The notes: generated from the letters alone by a model not told the origin. DNA of 64,000 nt from Anopheles merus (GCF_017562075.2 NC_054083.1:33290755-33354754); one strand, 5' to 3'. Positions 36,601-49,768 are shown, counted from the first letter of the stretch. Program-made: numbers and translations.

Positions 36601-39600
36601 GGCTTGGGCGGCGGGCGACAGGTTCGCCAGCGCGACATTGTTGAGCGTGGCGGCGGCCGCATTCGTGCCGGCCAGGCCGAGATGCTGCTGGCCGACCAGC
36701 TGCTGCTGCTGCTGCTGCAGCTGGCTGAGGTGCTGCTGCTGCAGGTGAACCGCTGACGACGCGACCTGCTGCTGGTTGAGGCGCTGCTGATTGGCAAGGG
36801 CAATGTTTTTCTGCTGCTGTGCGGTCATGGCCTGAAAAGTGGAGCAAACACAAACCGGTTACTCTTTCTCTTTCAGATCGCAACACTCTTCATATCATCT
36901 CCCCTACATACCTGATAGGCCGTTGCCGTACCGACGAGACCGTGCTTCGGCTTGATGCGTGGTATCTTTGCCGGCGGTTCCCAGTCCATCGGCGGGTTCA
37001 GGTTCAGCTCGGGCCGGAACTTCTTCGCGCAGGCGACCGCGTGGCGGGCCAGCTTCGACTTCCCGTTGTCCTCGAACGGACAGTTCGGGCAGTGGTGGTA
37101 GGACAGCGCCTTCTCCATCCGCCCCTTGATGTTGTGCACCGCCTCCATGTGGTACAGGATGTCGTGCGGTGGGCGCGTCTCGTACGCGCAGAAGTTACAC
37201 TTGTAGATGAAGTTGCGCATGTGGGGCGTCTCGTAGTGGTGCGCCATCACCAGCGCCGACTCCGACTTGAACGGGCAGTACTCGCACCGCTTCATCTCGA
37301 ACTTGTACGGTTTGTTGTTCTCCTTGCTCTGCTCGAGATTCTTCATCAGCGAGTTGATGGCGAGCTGCGTGCTCGGCGACGGTTTGCCCTCCCGGTCGCG
37401 CTTGCGCTTCTGCTGCCGCAGCAGATCCGTCTGCACGAACTCCTGCACCAGATTGATGCCGATGTTCATGAAGAACTTGCCGAGCGGGTTTTCGAAGTAG
37501 TTTTCCGACTTTTTCGGATCGCTCCCGTTGGCGCCGCCGCTGCTGCCGCCGCCACCGCCGACGCCGGTCAGATCGTCCTTGTCCGACGGCGAGATGATGT
37601 GCTCCTTGATCGCCTCGATGTCCGCCCTCGCCTCCTTGATCAGCACCTTCGTCTTCTGCTCCTCGTCCGACGCCTCGTCGTCGGTGGACGTTTCCAGCTC
37701 GTCCCAGTCGTCGTCGTCGTCGTTGTTGCGCTTTCGCTTCTTGTTGTTTTTGCTCTTGTCCGACTCCTTGTCGCCGTAGAGCGAGGCTGCCGCCGCCGCC
37801 GCTGCTGCCGCGGTCGCCGCGTTCTTCGCACCGTCCTGCTCCTTGCCCTGTTCGGCGCTGTCGCCGCCCTGCTGCTTGCTGGCGGCGGGCGGGACCGCCC
37901 CGGACTCTTCGAGCTTCTTGCGCATCTCCTTGATCGTGACCTCCAGCTCGTCGACGATGTCGCGCAGATTGTCCGCGGGCGGCTTCTCGTAGATGTACGG
38001 CACGATAAAGGACGGCGCCTCCAGCACGAACATGTCGTCGGTCAGGGCGGGCAGGAGCGGCGTCACCGGGGCCAGCGCTGAGCCGGCGGCCGCATTCTTG
38101 CCCAGCATACCGCCCTGGTTTAGCATTGCAGCACCGGCGGCGGCCACTGGCGAGTTGCCAACGACGCCGGGCGAGTTGAGCAGGCTGCGGGAGTTAAACT
38201 GTGCGCCCGGGCTGGCGCTCGCGTTCGCCAGGATGCCGGCGCTGCTTGCCTTCGCGAGCAGATTGGCCGCGTTGCTGTTCACGTTCGGTGACGTCACCCC
38301 GGCAGAGGCCAGATTCGTCGCTCCGCGTTGCGCGCCACCGCCATTGTTCATCATTGTGTTGGTATCGATTATCACCAGCGTTGGCTCCTTACCACCGGCG
38401 GCCCCACCACCACCAGCAGCATTGTTCATTAGCAGCGATTTCTGTCCCTTGAGGTTGACCGGCGCGTTCGGTTGGTAGCCGCGCCCGCCCATGCTCAAGT
38501 TGGTCGCCTGCGTTCCCAACGCCAGCGGATCGTCGATGATTTCCTCTATATCATCATCATCGTCGTCCTCGTCCTCGTCGTCGTCATCCATGGACGAGAC
38601 TATGCTCTGGTTCAGCTGCTGCTGCTGCAACGCGGCGGCGGCAGCGGCAAGCGGGTTGATTGTCGCTCCCGCCATGAGTGCCGTCGGTCCACCACCAGCA
38701 CCACCGTCCGAGTTTCGCCCACCCGTCGCTCGTATACTGCCGCTTCGCCGCGCGTTGTTCGCGGGGACGGCCGGCACGGAAGCGTCCGACTCGCCGTCAT
38801 CGTCCTCAATCACCACGCAGTCGTCTTCCTTGTCGCTCAGGATCGTTAAATCCCCATCACAGTCACCGTTATGGGTACGAGTGGCCGTCGCTGCCGCTCC
38901 ATCCACCACCACTCCGTTGCTAGGTACAGTGTCACTCTTCTTACCAGCGCTCGCATCTCCCCCGGCAACGGTTGATGCTGCGGCGGCGGGCACAGCCTCG
39001 TTCAGCTTCGCCAAACCGCCCTCGTCCACCAGGATTAGCTTACTGTTGGTCGCTGGCTTGGTTGCTTTGTCCGCCACTGCCACCGGTTCGCCGCTGTCCC
39101 GCTTTTGGGGCGATTCCTCACCCTCGGAGTCGGAATTAATACTGACCGGTTTGTCGTCATCCTCCTCTTCCTCCTCCGCATCGTCATCCGCCGGTTGCTT
39201 TGATGCTGGATGCGTCGGTGGTTCGCTTTTATCCTTTTCCGTTGCAGTTTTACTGCTGGTAAGCTTTTCCGACCGCACGGTCGCACCATCCTCGTCGGCG
39301 TTCGATTCCTTGTGACCGTTGGTCGGGGCTGTGGCAGCCGCATCCTGCTCACCACCACCGTCCACCTCCATCGGCTCATCGTCGTCGACTTCCGTCACCT
39401 GCTGCTGTTGCTGCTTAGCGGCGACCATCGGCGGTTCTTCATCCCCGCCAGCCGAACCGTTTGCTGTGCCGTTCTCAGCGTCCACCGCAACAACGTCACC
39501 GTCCTCCTCCTCTTCGTCCACATCCATGGTTTCGATCTCGTCCGATTCCCTGCTCGTGGCCAGCTTCTTCTCTTCCGACGCCTGCTTTGACGGTTCTGTC

Positions 39601-40016
39601 TTGCCGCTCGCGTCACCTTCGCCACTCCGACTACTTGGATTGGTCGCGTCACTACTGCTCTCTGTTGGCTCTGCTGCTTCCTTTTTGCCCAACCTGTCGG
39701 CAGCGTTGTTGTGCAACTTTTCCTCCCCAGGTGGAGCTACATCACTGTTCGCCTGCGGCACTGTTGCTGACTTTTCACCGTTCGCAGCCTCACTATTTGT
39801 GCCATTTTTGTCTGCTTCCTCGTGGAGCTCCTCCTCGTCGTCGTTGTCTTCCTCCGCTACGGCTGCATTATCGGTGACGGCAGTCTTGTCCGTCGCCGTA
39901 CCGTTCACTTCCCCATTCTCCTTTGGCTCGCTGGTGCTGCTGCTGTTGCTGTTGCTGTCTGCTGCCGGTGGTGGTGGTGCAGTCGATTCCGTTGCATTCG
40001 CACCGACCTCGCCCAT
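33613..40016 (-). CDS. MEP-1: MEP-1-type zinc-finger protein, about 1523 aa
   Basis: Exons on the minus strand: 40016-36912, 36831-36256, 34748-34467, 34356-34177, 34106-33683 and 33617-33613 (only AT+TAA of coding). The total is 1524 codons including the stop. The first 900 residues are acidic and low complexity (Glu/Asp, Ala and Gly runs). About seven zinc fingers follow: CEYC, CNFC and CPNC near 911-1000, then after an Ala/Gln/Gly-rich exon VCEIC, NCQKC, RCPVC and YKCTVC. Number, order and acidic N-terminus fit MEP-1, known in Drosophila as the Mi-2 partner in the dMec repressor complex and in C. elegans as a germline-gene repressor. The start is the first in-frame ATG after a TAG. An upstream acceptor near 40143 suggests a spliced 5' UTR. 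The name rests on architecture recalled from the family. Confidence 0.82.
34749..36255 (-). other. MEP-1 intron 2 containing a MITE
   Basis: A 1.5 kb AT-rich intron between exons 2 and 3 of MEP-1. It contains the TA-flanked MITE at 35463-35783. No further exon was seen. Confidence 0.65.
35463..35783. mobile_element. TA-flanked MITE, 321 bp
   Basis: The ends are inverted: GCGGAATTTGGGGCAAGAGTG at left, and right-end bases whose reverse complement begins GCGGAATTTGGATGCAAGTGTG. A TA dinucleotide lies at both borders (35461-35462 and 35784-35785), as for Tc1/mariner-type insertions. It is AT-rich inside with no coding capacity. Because the flanking TA could also be read as part of the repeat, the superfamily is less certain than the element itself. 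Confidence 0.68.
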
Positions 40017-43000
40017 CTCCTCGCCGTCGTCGGACGCCACGGTGACGGCGCTTGGGTATCTCCTCCCCTATGCTAAGGATCTCTCTTCACGCCGCCGTTT
40101 GGACGCGGGTTTTTGCCAGCGGAACGATAAGATGGAAATTGATCTAAAAAAAGAAAACAAAGCGAAAAATTTGATTAGAAAGGAATTGTACTGCAATTGC
40201 TTCATTTAGTGTTTCAGAAAGCTCTCTTTGAGTAAGAACTGTGCGAAGGTAGATAAGACTTGATATTAAGCTATTAATTTACAACATGTTTTTACAATGT
40301 TTGCTCTTCTATTTCTCTTTTCCTCATATTCTTGACCCAGGGCTGTAAAATAGTGACAACCGAAAAATCGACCCGATGGCTGAGACCGGCCGTTGCATTA
40401 TTTGCCAGAAGAAAAGGCCATTCCAATCCATTCCAATCCAGCCAGCAGCGCTAGAGGATAAATAGGAAAAGCCAGCACACGATTGTCGAGCCCAGTAGCA
40501 CACCAAATCTCGACACACATACAGAAGAGAGACCATCCATAACTGTATGAGTACAGGAAATGAAATTCACACACACATACACACACGAACAGAGACACCC
40601 ATACAAATTCAAATACGTACACACAAACCTTGTGTAAAAAAACACATGATCTCTACCATCAACTTCTTACCGCAACACCCTTCCCCCCGAGCGCGTGCTC
40701 CTTCCCCTCGTGTCGTGTCCCTCTCCAACTTCCAACCGGGGAGAACTAATCGATAACTCCTGCTCCTTCACCTTCCTGTCCGCGCCTTTACCGTACCCCA
40801 TCGTACCGTTGTCCATTCAGGCTCGCCAAACCAGCAAGGATAGTAGAATATGGACCTCCTATGGAACCCCTGTGTCCTGTGTTCCTTTCCTCTCCCTGCA
40901 CCACACCTTGGCGCCCTTGGCCGCCCCGAGCAAGGCAATCAGAAGCAGATCCACCCGCCGCCAGAAACCGGCCGCCCGCCCTCCCGGCTGGTATGGTTCT
41001 GGTGTTGCAAAACGTCATCCCTGCCCTGCCCGTCCGCCTCCAAAAACACTCCCCTGGACACACACACATACCAAATTCAATCCCTGCCCGGGTCTCCACA
41101 CCACCACCGACCCCCCCCCCCCTCCCAGACACTTCGGGGATCGTTCGTTCTCTCCGTGCGTTGCCTGCTTCATCCCTCCTCGCTTGTCACCGGCTCGACC
41201 GCTTCCCCCCCCTCTTCGATACATGCCACGTGTCTACCCAGTTTGCTCCCATCCGTCTCTCCATCATTCACACACACACCCGCTCCCCTCCCGCGCAATG
41301 CGATCCAAAAAAGCCCCTCCACACACCTTCCCACCTCCTCTTCCTTTTGCTGACTATCATCAACCCGCCACTCTACACCTCACCCTTCCCACCCACCTTA
41401 CATGCTCTTGCTCAACGCTTATTCTCTCTCTCGTTACCCCTAGCGTGCGCCCCATTCGGTTCTGCTCTCGCTCGTTCTCTCTCGCACGCTGTCGCTCTCT
41501 CTCCCGCTCTAGCCTACTGCGCCTCAACAACTGAGCTGTTGTTGTTGCTGCTGTTGTTGCAGTTGCTGGCTGCGTCAGCGGGGTTCGTTCTCTTTCTCTC
41601 AAAAATGTACGCTCCCCCCGCAAGCACCAACCAACCATCCAACCCCTCCCCGTCAACAACGCGCGCGCGTCCCCTTACCGGCTACCGGCTTCTCTTCCCG
41701 GGCAGAGACCATGCCACCGCCGCTGCCGCTGCTGCATGTCGTCTCCTTGTACACGTTCTTCCCCGCTGACCCCGTTCTTCATGCACGTCCCCCGTTGCCA
41801 AACCCCTCTACGGTTCTGCCTGCCTGTGCGCACCACTGCTGCCGCCGCACCTCGTGTTCCCTTCTTCTGCTGGCTGCTTCTTGCCCACTCTCTCGCTCTC
41901 TCTCTCTATCTCTCTCGCGCTCTAACGCATTCGTCGCATTTGCGCCATTTTCTGTCCGTGTCTATCGTTCGCTTACACAGCACCCTTCTTCTCCTACCTT
42001 CGTTACACACCACACACCCCCTTTTGGCAGGGACCTACGAACGGTGAGGAAGATCCCGAAGCGTGCACACACACACACAAAATGGTGGACACGGACTAGC
42101 GTCAAAATAATTTTTGCAAACTCTACGCAGCGTCGTCCCGCGTCCGCTGTGTCTTGTTTACCTGTGTGATGCTTATGGCCACCTAAAACCATCATATTTA
42201 AGGATGATGGTGGCCAGATCCTGCCTGATTGCACTTTGATTCATTGCCGATTCTATCTGTACCGTTTAGAGACCTAGACCTACGCGGATCAATGGTGTCT
42301 TTGTCCAACGATCTCAGCGATGAAGAAAGTCGTTTAAATCGATGCAACTGCCATGCAAAAAAAGCCAATTGGAACAAAGCAACCAATTTCATGTTTGATG
42401 CCGGCATTTGCAGAGATCTTCTTCTGACTGTGTGCGTGTGTGTGTCAAGAGATTAGGATTGCTCCGGATATTTGTTCGAACCGATTCGTCCTTGAAGATC
42501 TTTGACAAGAACCAGTTCCATCGGTGAGTAACGATTCGTGGTCGGCAACAATGGTAGCAGCAGCAAGCGACGAAGAAAAGGGGGTTGGTCCAAGTAAAAG
42601 CATATCGGAACATTCGGGCACCGCACGGTGGAAATTGACAGCGTCATACACACACACAAAGGGGCTCAACACACGCACACACACACACAAACACGAAGAA
42701 CGGGGCCAGCGTGGCCCACCAGAAAAGACCCGCGCGCCACAATCCAATCGGTCTTTCCATCCCGCTCTCGCTGCCGGCCTATCCCACGAGCGCTATCTCG
42801 CATACTCGGTGTGTGTGTATGACCCGAGGTACTACCGAACGGTCACCAGATGGCGCCACCGGTAGCCTTTTCTTCTTCTATGCATACGCTTCCCCCTCTC
42901 CGCAGGCAGCGTCACTCTGCTGCTTTCCACTTCTTTGCAAATCCGGGTTGTGTCCCAGCAAAAAGGCAGCAGCAGCCAGCAGCCCATACTACACCACCAA

Positions 43001-44763
43001 GGAGATATCTCTTAGCAACAACGTCACCCCCTCACAACCATCACCAAACTTACCTTCCCTTGACAACCTTCACCCTAACAACGGAACACACACACGCACT
43101 CACACACACACACAGATACCAATAGCACACGATGCCGATTTAACGTCTCTCTTCCCTTCTGCCTTCTCCCGGTCTCTTCTCCTCCTCCACGACCTAACAT
43201 TCGGAAAAGATCCACTAGAGAGGTTTCAAGGGTACAACGCAACAGGGACGGAGGAGGAGACAACAACGATGGAAATATTTCCCGTTTTTCCTCAGCAACT
43301 CCGCATCTCCGCCGCCTACCATTGTTTTATTGGGAGATCTTTTTGCTCTCGCTGTTTTCCACTCAACAATCCAGGAAGATTCGATGACCAAAAGGGACAT
43401 CATGCAAACTGCAGGCGAGTGCGCGATCAAGAGAATAGGCACGCGCCATTGGGTGAAAAGTTTTGTAGAATTAAGAATTCTGCAAAATTCATACTCCACC
43501 AGGGATGCATGACAACGGGTCCAGCAAAGAAAGGGATTTCAATGCCACACCATCATCCAATCCTTTCTGCAATTCTGCCAGCAATGCAGCTATAGCTCAC
43601 ACACACAGGCACCACCATCACCCGGAAATCAATGGCAGATGGTGGCGGTGTGGCCTTCTTCGATTGCATTAGAGGTAGATGTGTTAAGGCTTTCTTTTGG
43701 TGGAAAACGCATCGCCTCCCCCCCACATCGACGCTTGTTAGATCTTCAACTTGATTAATAACGGAGCGAAGAAACCGTACCCGGTAGTACTGTACGAGTG
43801 AGAAAGAGAGGGCAATAATCATTCGAGCGAGTGTGCGGGGGGGGGGGCAGGAGAAGGAAGATGTAGGCCACCTTTACTCGAGACCTCTTCCTCCTTCCTC
43901 CCGCTGCCTTTCTGCTCTTCAGTGTGGTCGGAAAAATCGTACGCCGCCATTTTGTGAAGTCTCTTTCGAAATGTCTACACGAGGCGGTTTGCTTCTTGGC
44001 AAGGGCTTTAGATGTGTATGGGTATGTGTGTGTGTGTGTACTTGTTTTAGTGTAATATTAATATTGTATTTTTGGGCAAGACTACACAGTGCAGAGCCCT
44101 CTGTGCACATGTGTTTCTGTGTTCTGCAGAGCATGAGATAACGTCGCTTCCACCATTAAAACATCAAAGAAAGATGATTTTTAACAGTAAGCGGATGGTT
44201 AAAGGACTACACACTGAGGCAAGATCACCCTACAGCTGGAATGCGTCTGTGTTGTTCCCCCCGAGGGCCATGGGTTCAAATGCTTTCCTTTTGCCGGCAG
44301 CGCTCGTCTGGCTCGAAGATGACAAACTGAAGAGGGATATGTTGCCCTTTTATTTACTCAGCTTGTGGTAAAATGATAAACGTTTACTTTTAACTTCACC
44401 TTTCCCTTAAATGGGTCAATAACCTACTGCAAAAACCAGCAGAGCTCGTTGCGATCGTGTTATTCTTGGAATCGGAATGTCTAGTTTTCATTGGAATTCA
44501 TTATTAGTGCGGTAACTCAATCCGATGGAAAAGTTACATCTTTTTCCATCTATCCTGTAGTGTAGTTTTCATTGGCAAGTGGTAGCCCGGTTCCTGGAAA
44601 TCTTTCCGAAGGTCACCGTGGTGCCGGTGTGTGTGTGTGTGTTTTTTTTTTTTGAGAGATATAACAAGTCCTTCGCTTCCAATTTTCCCTCAGCTTTTCC
44701 CAAGGATCTAGGTTCTGGAAATTTCGAAAAACCTTCCGAAAAGCATCATCCCACACACGCGTC

Positions 44764-44766
<3 letters not shown>

Positions 44767-44800
<34 letters not shown>
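44767..44800 (+). repeat. (CA)n microsatellite, about 17 units
   Basis: Uninterrupted CA dinucleotides directly visible, with shorter CA tracts nearby at 44909-44925. Confidence 0.95.
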
Positions 44801-44805
<5 letters not shown>

Positions 44806-45354
44806 AGACACACAGAGCCAAAGCTTGCTGTGTGTGTGTGTTTCCTCCGCTCGCTTCTCTTCTTCCCTTCCTGTCCATGAGGTTCGAGGGATTTCGGTCT
44901 CGACATCCACACACACACACACACGCACACCCACAAACACATGCGCACACGAATACGTCATTCCGTGTGCGCGTCACACTACCTTTCTCGCCGCTTCCTC
45001 CTCTTGCATGTGGATGATGACTACGCCACCCCGCGCCTCTACAGGCATAATGGCATAACCAACTCTACCGGCCCCCCGAAAAAAACACAAAAAGAGCAAC
45101 ACACACACACATACACAGAACAACCCAGCCATGAGACATACTGGGCCTTGTTTTTGTGGAGAATCTACCATAAATGCTCCATGGACTGTAAACAGGCACG
45201 GGGGGTGATAAGGGAGGAAAGAGGGCTTGAGGGGGGAGGAAGGCGAAGGAACAAACGAAGACGATGGCGCAGGAACTAGAAGCATAGAAGTACCAAGTCA
45301 CACACCGGAGTGACACGACCAGGAGGGAAGGAAGGGACAACGATGACGGTGGCG

Positions 45355-45356
<2 letters not shown>

Positions 45357-45421
<65 letters not shown>
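45357..45421 (+). repeat. (GT)n microsatellite, about 32 units
   Basis: A perfect GT dinucleotide run, directly visible, in the gene-poor block. Confidence 0.97.
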
Positions 45422-45423
<2 letters not shown>

Positions 45424-46900
45424 CCAGTCTGTTATCGAGAGAGTGAGAGAATTAGTGCTACGAGCGAGGGAGAGCGGGAGAGTAGCGGAGAGAGAGAGAG
45501 AGATTAAGCGAAGAAGTAAAATGTTGATGAAGCACACATACACAACCCACGGGGTGGAGGGGGGGGGGGATGGGTGGTGGAAGTGCAGAGGCTGCGGGGA
45601 TGTTAGTGTGCACGGACCTCAGGCCCTCACGGACCGGGCGACTGGCCAGCAACACGAAGCGGGCTAGGAATGGTGGCGGACGGCTGAGAGGATGAATGGA
45701 CCCCCCTTCCTCCCTTCCTACCTTCCCTCCCCCCACCATCCACCAACGTCCCCGTTCACCCTCTCTTTTCCCTTCAATTTTCAGTGTGGACATTTGATGG
45801 AAGTGTGGGGGGTGGGGTGGGTTTTGCTGAATTGATTTTGAAACGTTGGGAATTGTTGCTATGTGTGTCTGTGTTTGTGCGCGTCTGTAAATGGGATCGT
45901 TTGCACCAGTGTTGGTGTTGGTTGCGGTACGCCCTACCGCACCTCTTATCCCTCTCTCGTGGGTCAGTATCTATCACCCCCCCTCCCCTTCTCAAACCGT
46001 GAATTCCGTGAACTAAGGGAGGGCATGCCTCCGCTAATCGGACCGGCGTGTGATTTCGTGAGATTCTTCACAACCCCATAAAAAAAGCTCACACATCTTC
46101 GCACGATCGGGGTTTTCAGGGATCGAAGATGAAGAAGCTGGCGTGTTGTTCATGGCCATGGCGGGTCGAAGGGATTCTTAATGGAGGGTAGCAGAGCACG
46201 GGGAAGGATATTCTTCGATGATAAATCGATCGAGTTTCTTATTTGGTAATTTAATTTCAGTACGATGCCCGGGGCCGGCAAGTAACGTGTATGGGAAGGA
46301 CGAGAGCATCCAAAAACAGGGATAGAGAAGGATAGAATTCACCACCGTGCACAAGACGACCCAAGCAAAAAGGGGGAAAGTATCGAATTTCATATAGCAG
46401 ACGCGTATTTGTTTCTTGTTCGATAATATGCACGAAGAAGCAGACGAGCAAAAGAAAAGGGCCAGAGAGGCTTAAAGAGCGAATATTTCCCAACATACAC
46501 TGTAAAACCATCGAGATCCCTCGATTGTGGGGGGTTGTGCGGACGAAATCCTCAAGGGAAACATTAGGCAGTTTGCAATCGTTTGCAACCAAGGGCCTCC
46601 ATTTTCAGCGGGTTGTCCTGATCCTTTCTAATCTCTCGTCTCTTGCTGCAAGCAATCAAGAGTTTTGGACGAGTGTTGGGTGGTCTATTCGTATTTTGCA
46701 TCGCACCAGATGTCCCAGAACAGGAACCCAATACCGATATCTCGTACATCTTGTGCATCTGGATTTCTTCTGAATAGTTCCTCTGATTGTGGAGAATGTA
46801 GAACTAATCTTTCGCCCAATTTTAGGAAAATTGCTGATGGGATAGTACTCCAATGTGTCACATCATCTTGACATTATCTAGTGACTAGATAGTCTTAAAG

Positions 46901-47113
46901 AGCCCGTCTCTGGTGGTACAGTCGTCAACTCGTACGACGTAACAACATGTCCATCATGGGTTCAAGTCCCGAATTGACCGTGCCCCCATACGTAGGACTG
47001 ACTATCCTGCTATGGTAACCATAAGTCACTGAAAGCCAAGCTCACTTCACTAGTGGGTACTGGCAGGCCTTGACCGACAACGGTTGTTGTGCCAAAGAAG
47101 AAGAAGGAGAAGA
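46901..47113 (+). mobile_element. tRNA-derived SINE, about 213 bp
   Basis: A 14 bp perfect direct repeat, AGATAGTCTTAAAG, flanks it at 46887-46900 and 47114-47127. Internally it carries a pol III A-box-like TGGTACAGTCG near 46914-46924 and a B-box GGTTCAAGTCC at 46959-46969. It ends in a GAA-rich tail. These are the hallmarks of a tRNA-derived SINE mobilised by a LINE. Two older relatives lie at 22246-22400 and about 18070-18185. The long, perfect target duplication shows that this copy is relatively young. Confidence 0.9.
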
Positions 47114-47643
47114 AGATAGTCTTAAAGCCATTCATTCCCCCAATTAAACATCCTTTTCCTGGTGTTTTAAGGCAACACTGGGAAGTTATTTGCAAAGTCT
47201 TATCTAAGCGATGTGCTCACATTGCATCGATTATCTCAGACCGATTCTAAAGGTTCCGTAAATGAAATCCTCTAAGAGTGTTAATGGCTGGACAGTATAT
47301 GGCAGGATCTGTTCCTGAAACATCAGGCGGTTTAGCTTCAAGGTTCAACATCTGCTCCAGTTATTTCGCAGATTCAGAGTCACGTGTTTCCTGCTCCGGA
47401 TAGATTATCTGCGCTAGTGTGCCCGTTCGGGAGCCGTTCGACATGCGGCAAAAGCTGACACTACCAACGCACGGGCGAAGCTTTAATGCAATTTAATTTT
47501 AATTGTACAGCGGGAAAATTGGCACACACACACATATACACCATCATCATCATTCTGCGGTGTATTTGTGTGTAGCAACCTGTACGTGTGTGGGGGCTTG
47601 TGTGTGCCATTCACGAATAATAAATTCCCTCCATCCCAAACCA

Positions 47644-47679
47644 CGGAGAGAGAAAGAGAGAGAGAGAGAAAGAGAGAGG
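47644..47679 (+). repeat. (GA)n-rich tract
   Basis: An interrupted GA dinucleotide run, directly visible. Confidence 0.85.
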
Positions 47680-48754
47680 AGTTATATACGTTTCCACTTT
47701 CATCATTAATTATATGATTTTTCCGACCTCACGATTCTTCTACTGCAGCACACTAAGGTAAGAAGTGGGTGGCGGGAGGGGGGAAAGGAAGCTCTCTTGT
47801 AACCACATATCACCTCACCTCATCACCGTCAGCACCACTACCTGCCGCTGCACGACGAGTCCCTTCGTACCTTTGGCGGGGGTCCGCTCTTTTGCTAAGA
47901 AACTGCGCTTGTGATGGTTTCATGGTGGTAGTGATGGTGGTTCGGAAAATTACTACCACCCTTACCGGGACACGCACAAACACACGCACACACGCATGTA
48001 TGTGCTGCATTAAACATTCGACGTAAATGCGCACAGTAAGCACACATGAGGGGGATAGCGGAGGGTGGCGCAAAAAACGGAGGCTAGTTACAAGTAGGTA
48101 TAACAGTATACTAACCCTATTTTCCACCAAACCAACCACTTCTCGCTCTCCCCTATTTCCCCCCTCGGTGTCTTACGTTTCTTTCCACCGACTGACTTTC
48201 TGGGGGTTTTAACGGTTGGGAAGTGAGCTGAGGAGGAGAAGCGCTCTGCAATCACACTTGCCAACCCACCACACACACACCAGTCGCCTCTGGGTTTCCG
48301 TCCCTTGATCAGAACGAACAAAGAGATAGGAGAGAGAGAGAGAGAAAGAGATAGAGAGACAAAGAGCGTCCTAACGCATACGGTGCAATAATTGCAATTG
48401 ATGATTTTGTCAGTGTTGATTAACACCTTGCAGCGTGTGGCACCTGATCTTGTTGTTTGGCACTTGTTGTTGTCTATCGTGACAACGTGGAGCAAAACGG
48501 AAAATACGCCAAGCTTTCCCCGATTATCGGGCCCATCGGTCAATTAAACCGAGTCACGAAATCGGTTAATTTGAAACTACTGTGATCGATGCCGGTCCTT
48601 AACGAAGGTAAAGAACCTTGGCTTGTCTTCAGCGCTAAGACGACTTCAAGATTCCTTTACAAGGTTTTCCAAGCCAATTTCTAATGCAACCGTTGTAATT
48701 CACCGCGTTGAAGATGTTTTAAACCACATCAATCTGTTATTTCATTTCCATGAT

Positions 48755-49263
48755 ACAGGGTCACTTTCCATATCACTTTCGAATGTGCACATTATTGTTC
48801 ACTACCTTCAAGGTGTTTTTCAACAGCTGTTAAATGTTGTATTTGCATCATAATAATGTTTCAGTTCTTCCAGATGATTTTCAGCATGTCTCAAGCTGGA
48901 TTGAGTTTGACAGTTTTTTGTGATGTGATGAAAATCATGTGGAAGAACTGAAATTTCATTATGATGCCAATCCATCATTTGACAACTGTTGAAATACATC
49001 TTGGAGGAGGTAAATTGTGATGTGCACATTGTAAGTGAAATGGAAATGGTATTTGTATCATAATAATGTTTCAGTTTTTCCACATGATTTTCAACATGTA
49101 TCATGCTGGATTGAGTTTGACAGTTCTTTGTGATGTGATGAAAATCATGTGGAAGAACTGAAATTTAATTATGATGCAAATCCACCATTTGACAACTGTT
49201 GAAATACATCTTGGAGGAGGTAAATTGTGATGTGCACATTGTAAAGTGAAATGGAAAACCCTG
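48755..49263. mobile_element. TA-flanked MITE with an internal 210 bp duplication
   Basis: The ends are inverted (CAGGGT at left, ACCCTG at right), with TA at both borders (48753-48754 and 49264-49265). Inverted similarity continues inward: TTCCATATCACTTTCGAATG at left pairs with the right arm CATTGTAAAGTGAAATGGAA. The right portion is a direct tandem of about 210 bp units beginning at 48848 and 49058. Each unit is itself a nested palindrome (TCAGTTCTTCC and GGAAGAACTGA). TA targeting suggests a Tc1/mariner-type element. There is no coding capacity. Confidence 0.78.
48848..49257 (+). repeat. Tandem duplication, two units of about 210 bp
   Basis: Both copies start TCATAATAATGTTTCAG and run through GGATTGAGTTTGACAGTT and CTTGGAGGAGGTAAATTG with scattered differences. 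This internal duplication is part of the MITE. Confidence 0.9.
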
Positions 49264-49673
49264 TAACATGTTTTAATTTGTTTAGCATGGTTTTCAACGC
49301 TTCAACGATCTATCACAACAATATTCAAAATATTTTTAAAATTATTTTATTTCATTGCACCGTTCATTGACTAGGAAACCCCTGTAAATGGATTGAACTC
49401 TTTTACGGGGGAGGTCAAAGTAGTCCACATCGAGACCTTTGTGTACCGATCTTTCTAATGTGACAGTTCGATGATGTACAGTTTAAGGCATCGTCTTATG
49501 TCTTCAGCTGTAAATTTAAACTTGAAACATATTCAAAGGCTTCCCCTCGTCGCTTCGATGCCAATACCAGATCCTTCTTAGTGTATTATTTGTGTTATTT
49601 TTGTTTTCAAGACCTCTTCCTTTGCTTATTCTTTCTTAAACAAAAAAAAACAAAACAGCATTAGAAAACCGGC

Positions 49674-49767
<94 letters not shown>
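49674..49767 (+). repeat. (GT)n microsatellite, about 47 units
   Basis: A perfect GT run of about 94 bp, directly visible; one of the two longest dinucleotide arrays in the window. Confidence 0.97.

Positions 49768-49768
<1 letters not shown>

Noticed and set aside
36819..40209. Long plus-strand open frames (up to 420 codons) opposite MEP-1
   Set aside because: They are antisense shadows of G/C-rich, low-complexity MEP-1 codons. They translate to Leu/Val/Arg- or Ser-rich strings with no domain, and the minus strand has zinc fingers and matching splice phases.
40695..41769. Plus-strand frames of about 280-300 codons
   Set aside because: They are Pro/Ser/Leu-rich translations of a pyrimidine-skewed block, open in several frames at once, without codon bias or splice support.
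42176..42216. Hairpin TGGCCACC...GGTGGCCA as a microRNA precursor
   Set aside because: The stem is only about 13 bp with a bulge, too short for a typical precursor, and it matches no microRNA I recognise.
44210..44350. Possible fourth SINE copy (CCATGGGTTCAAATGC)
   Set aside because: It shares only the B-box-like word. There is no A-box, body match or flanking duplication.
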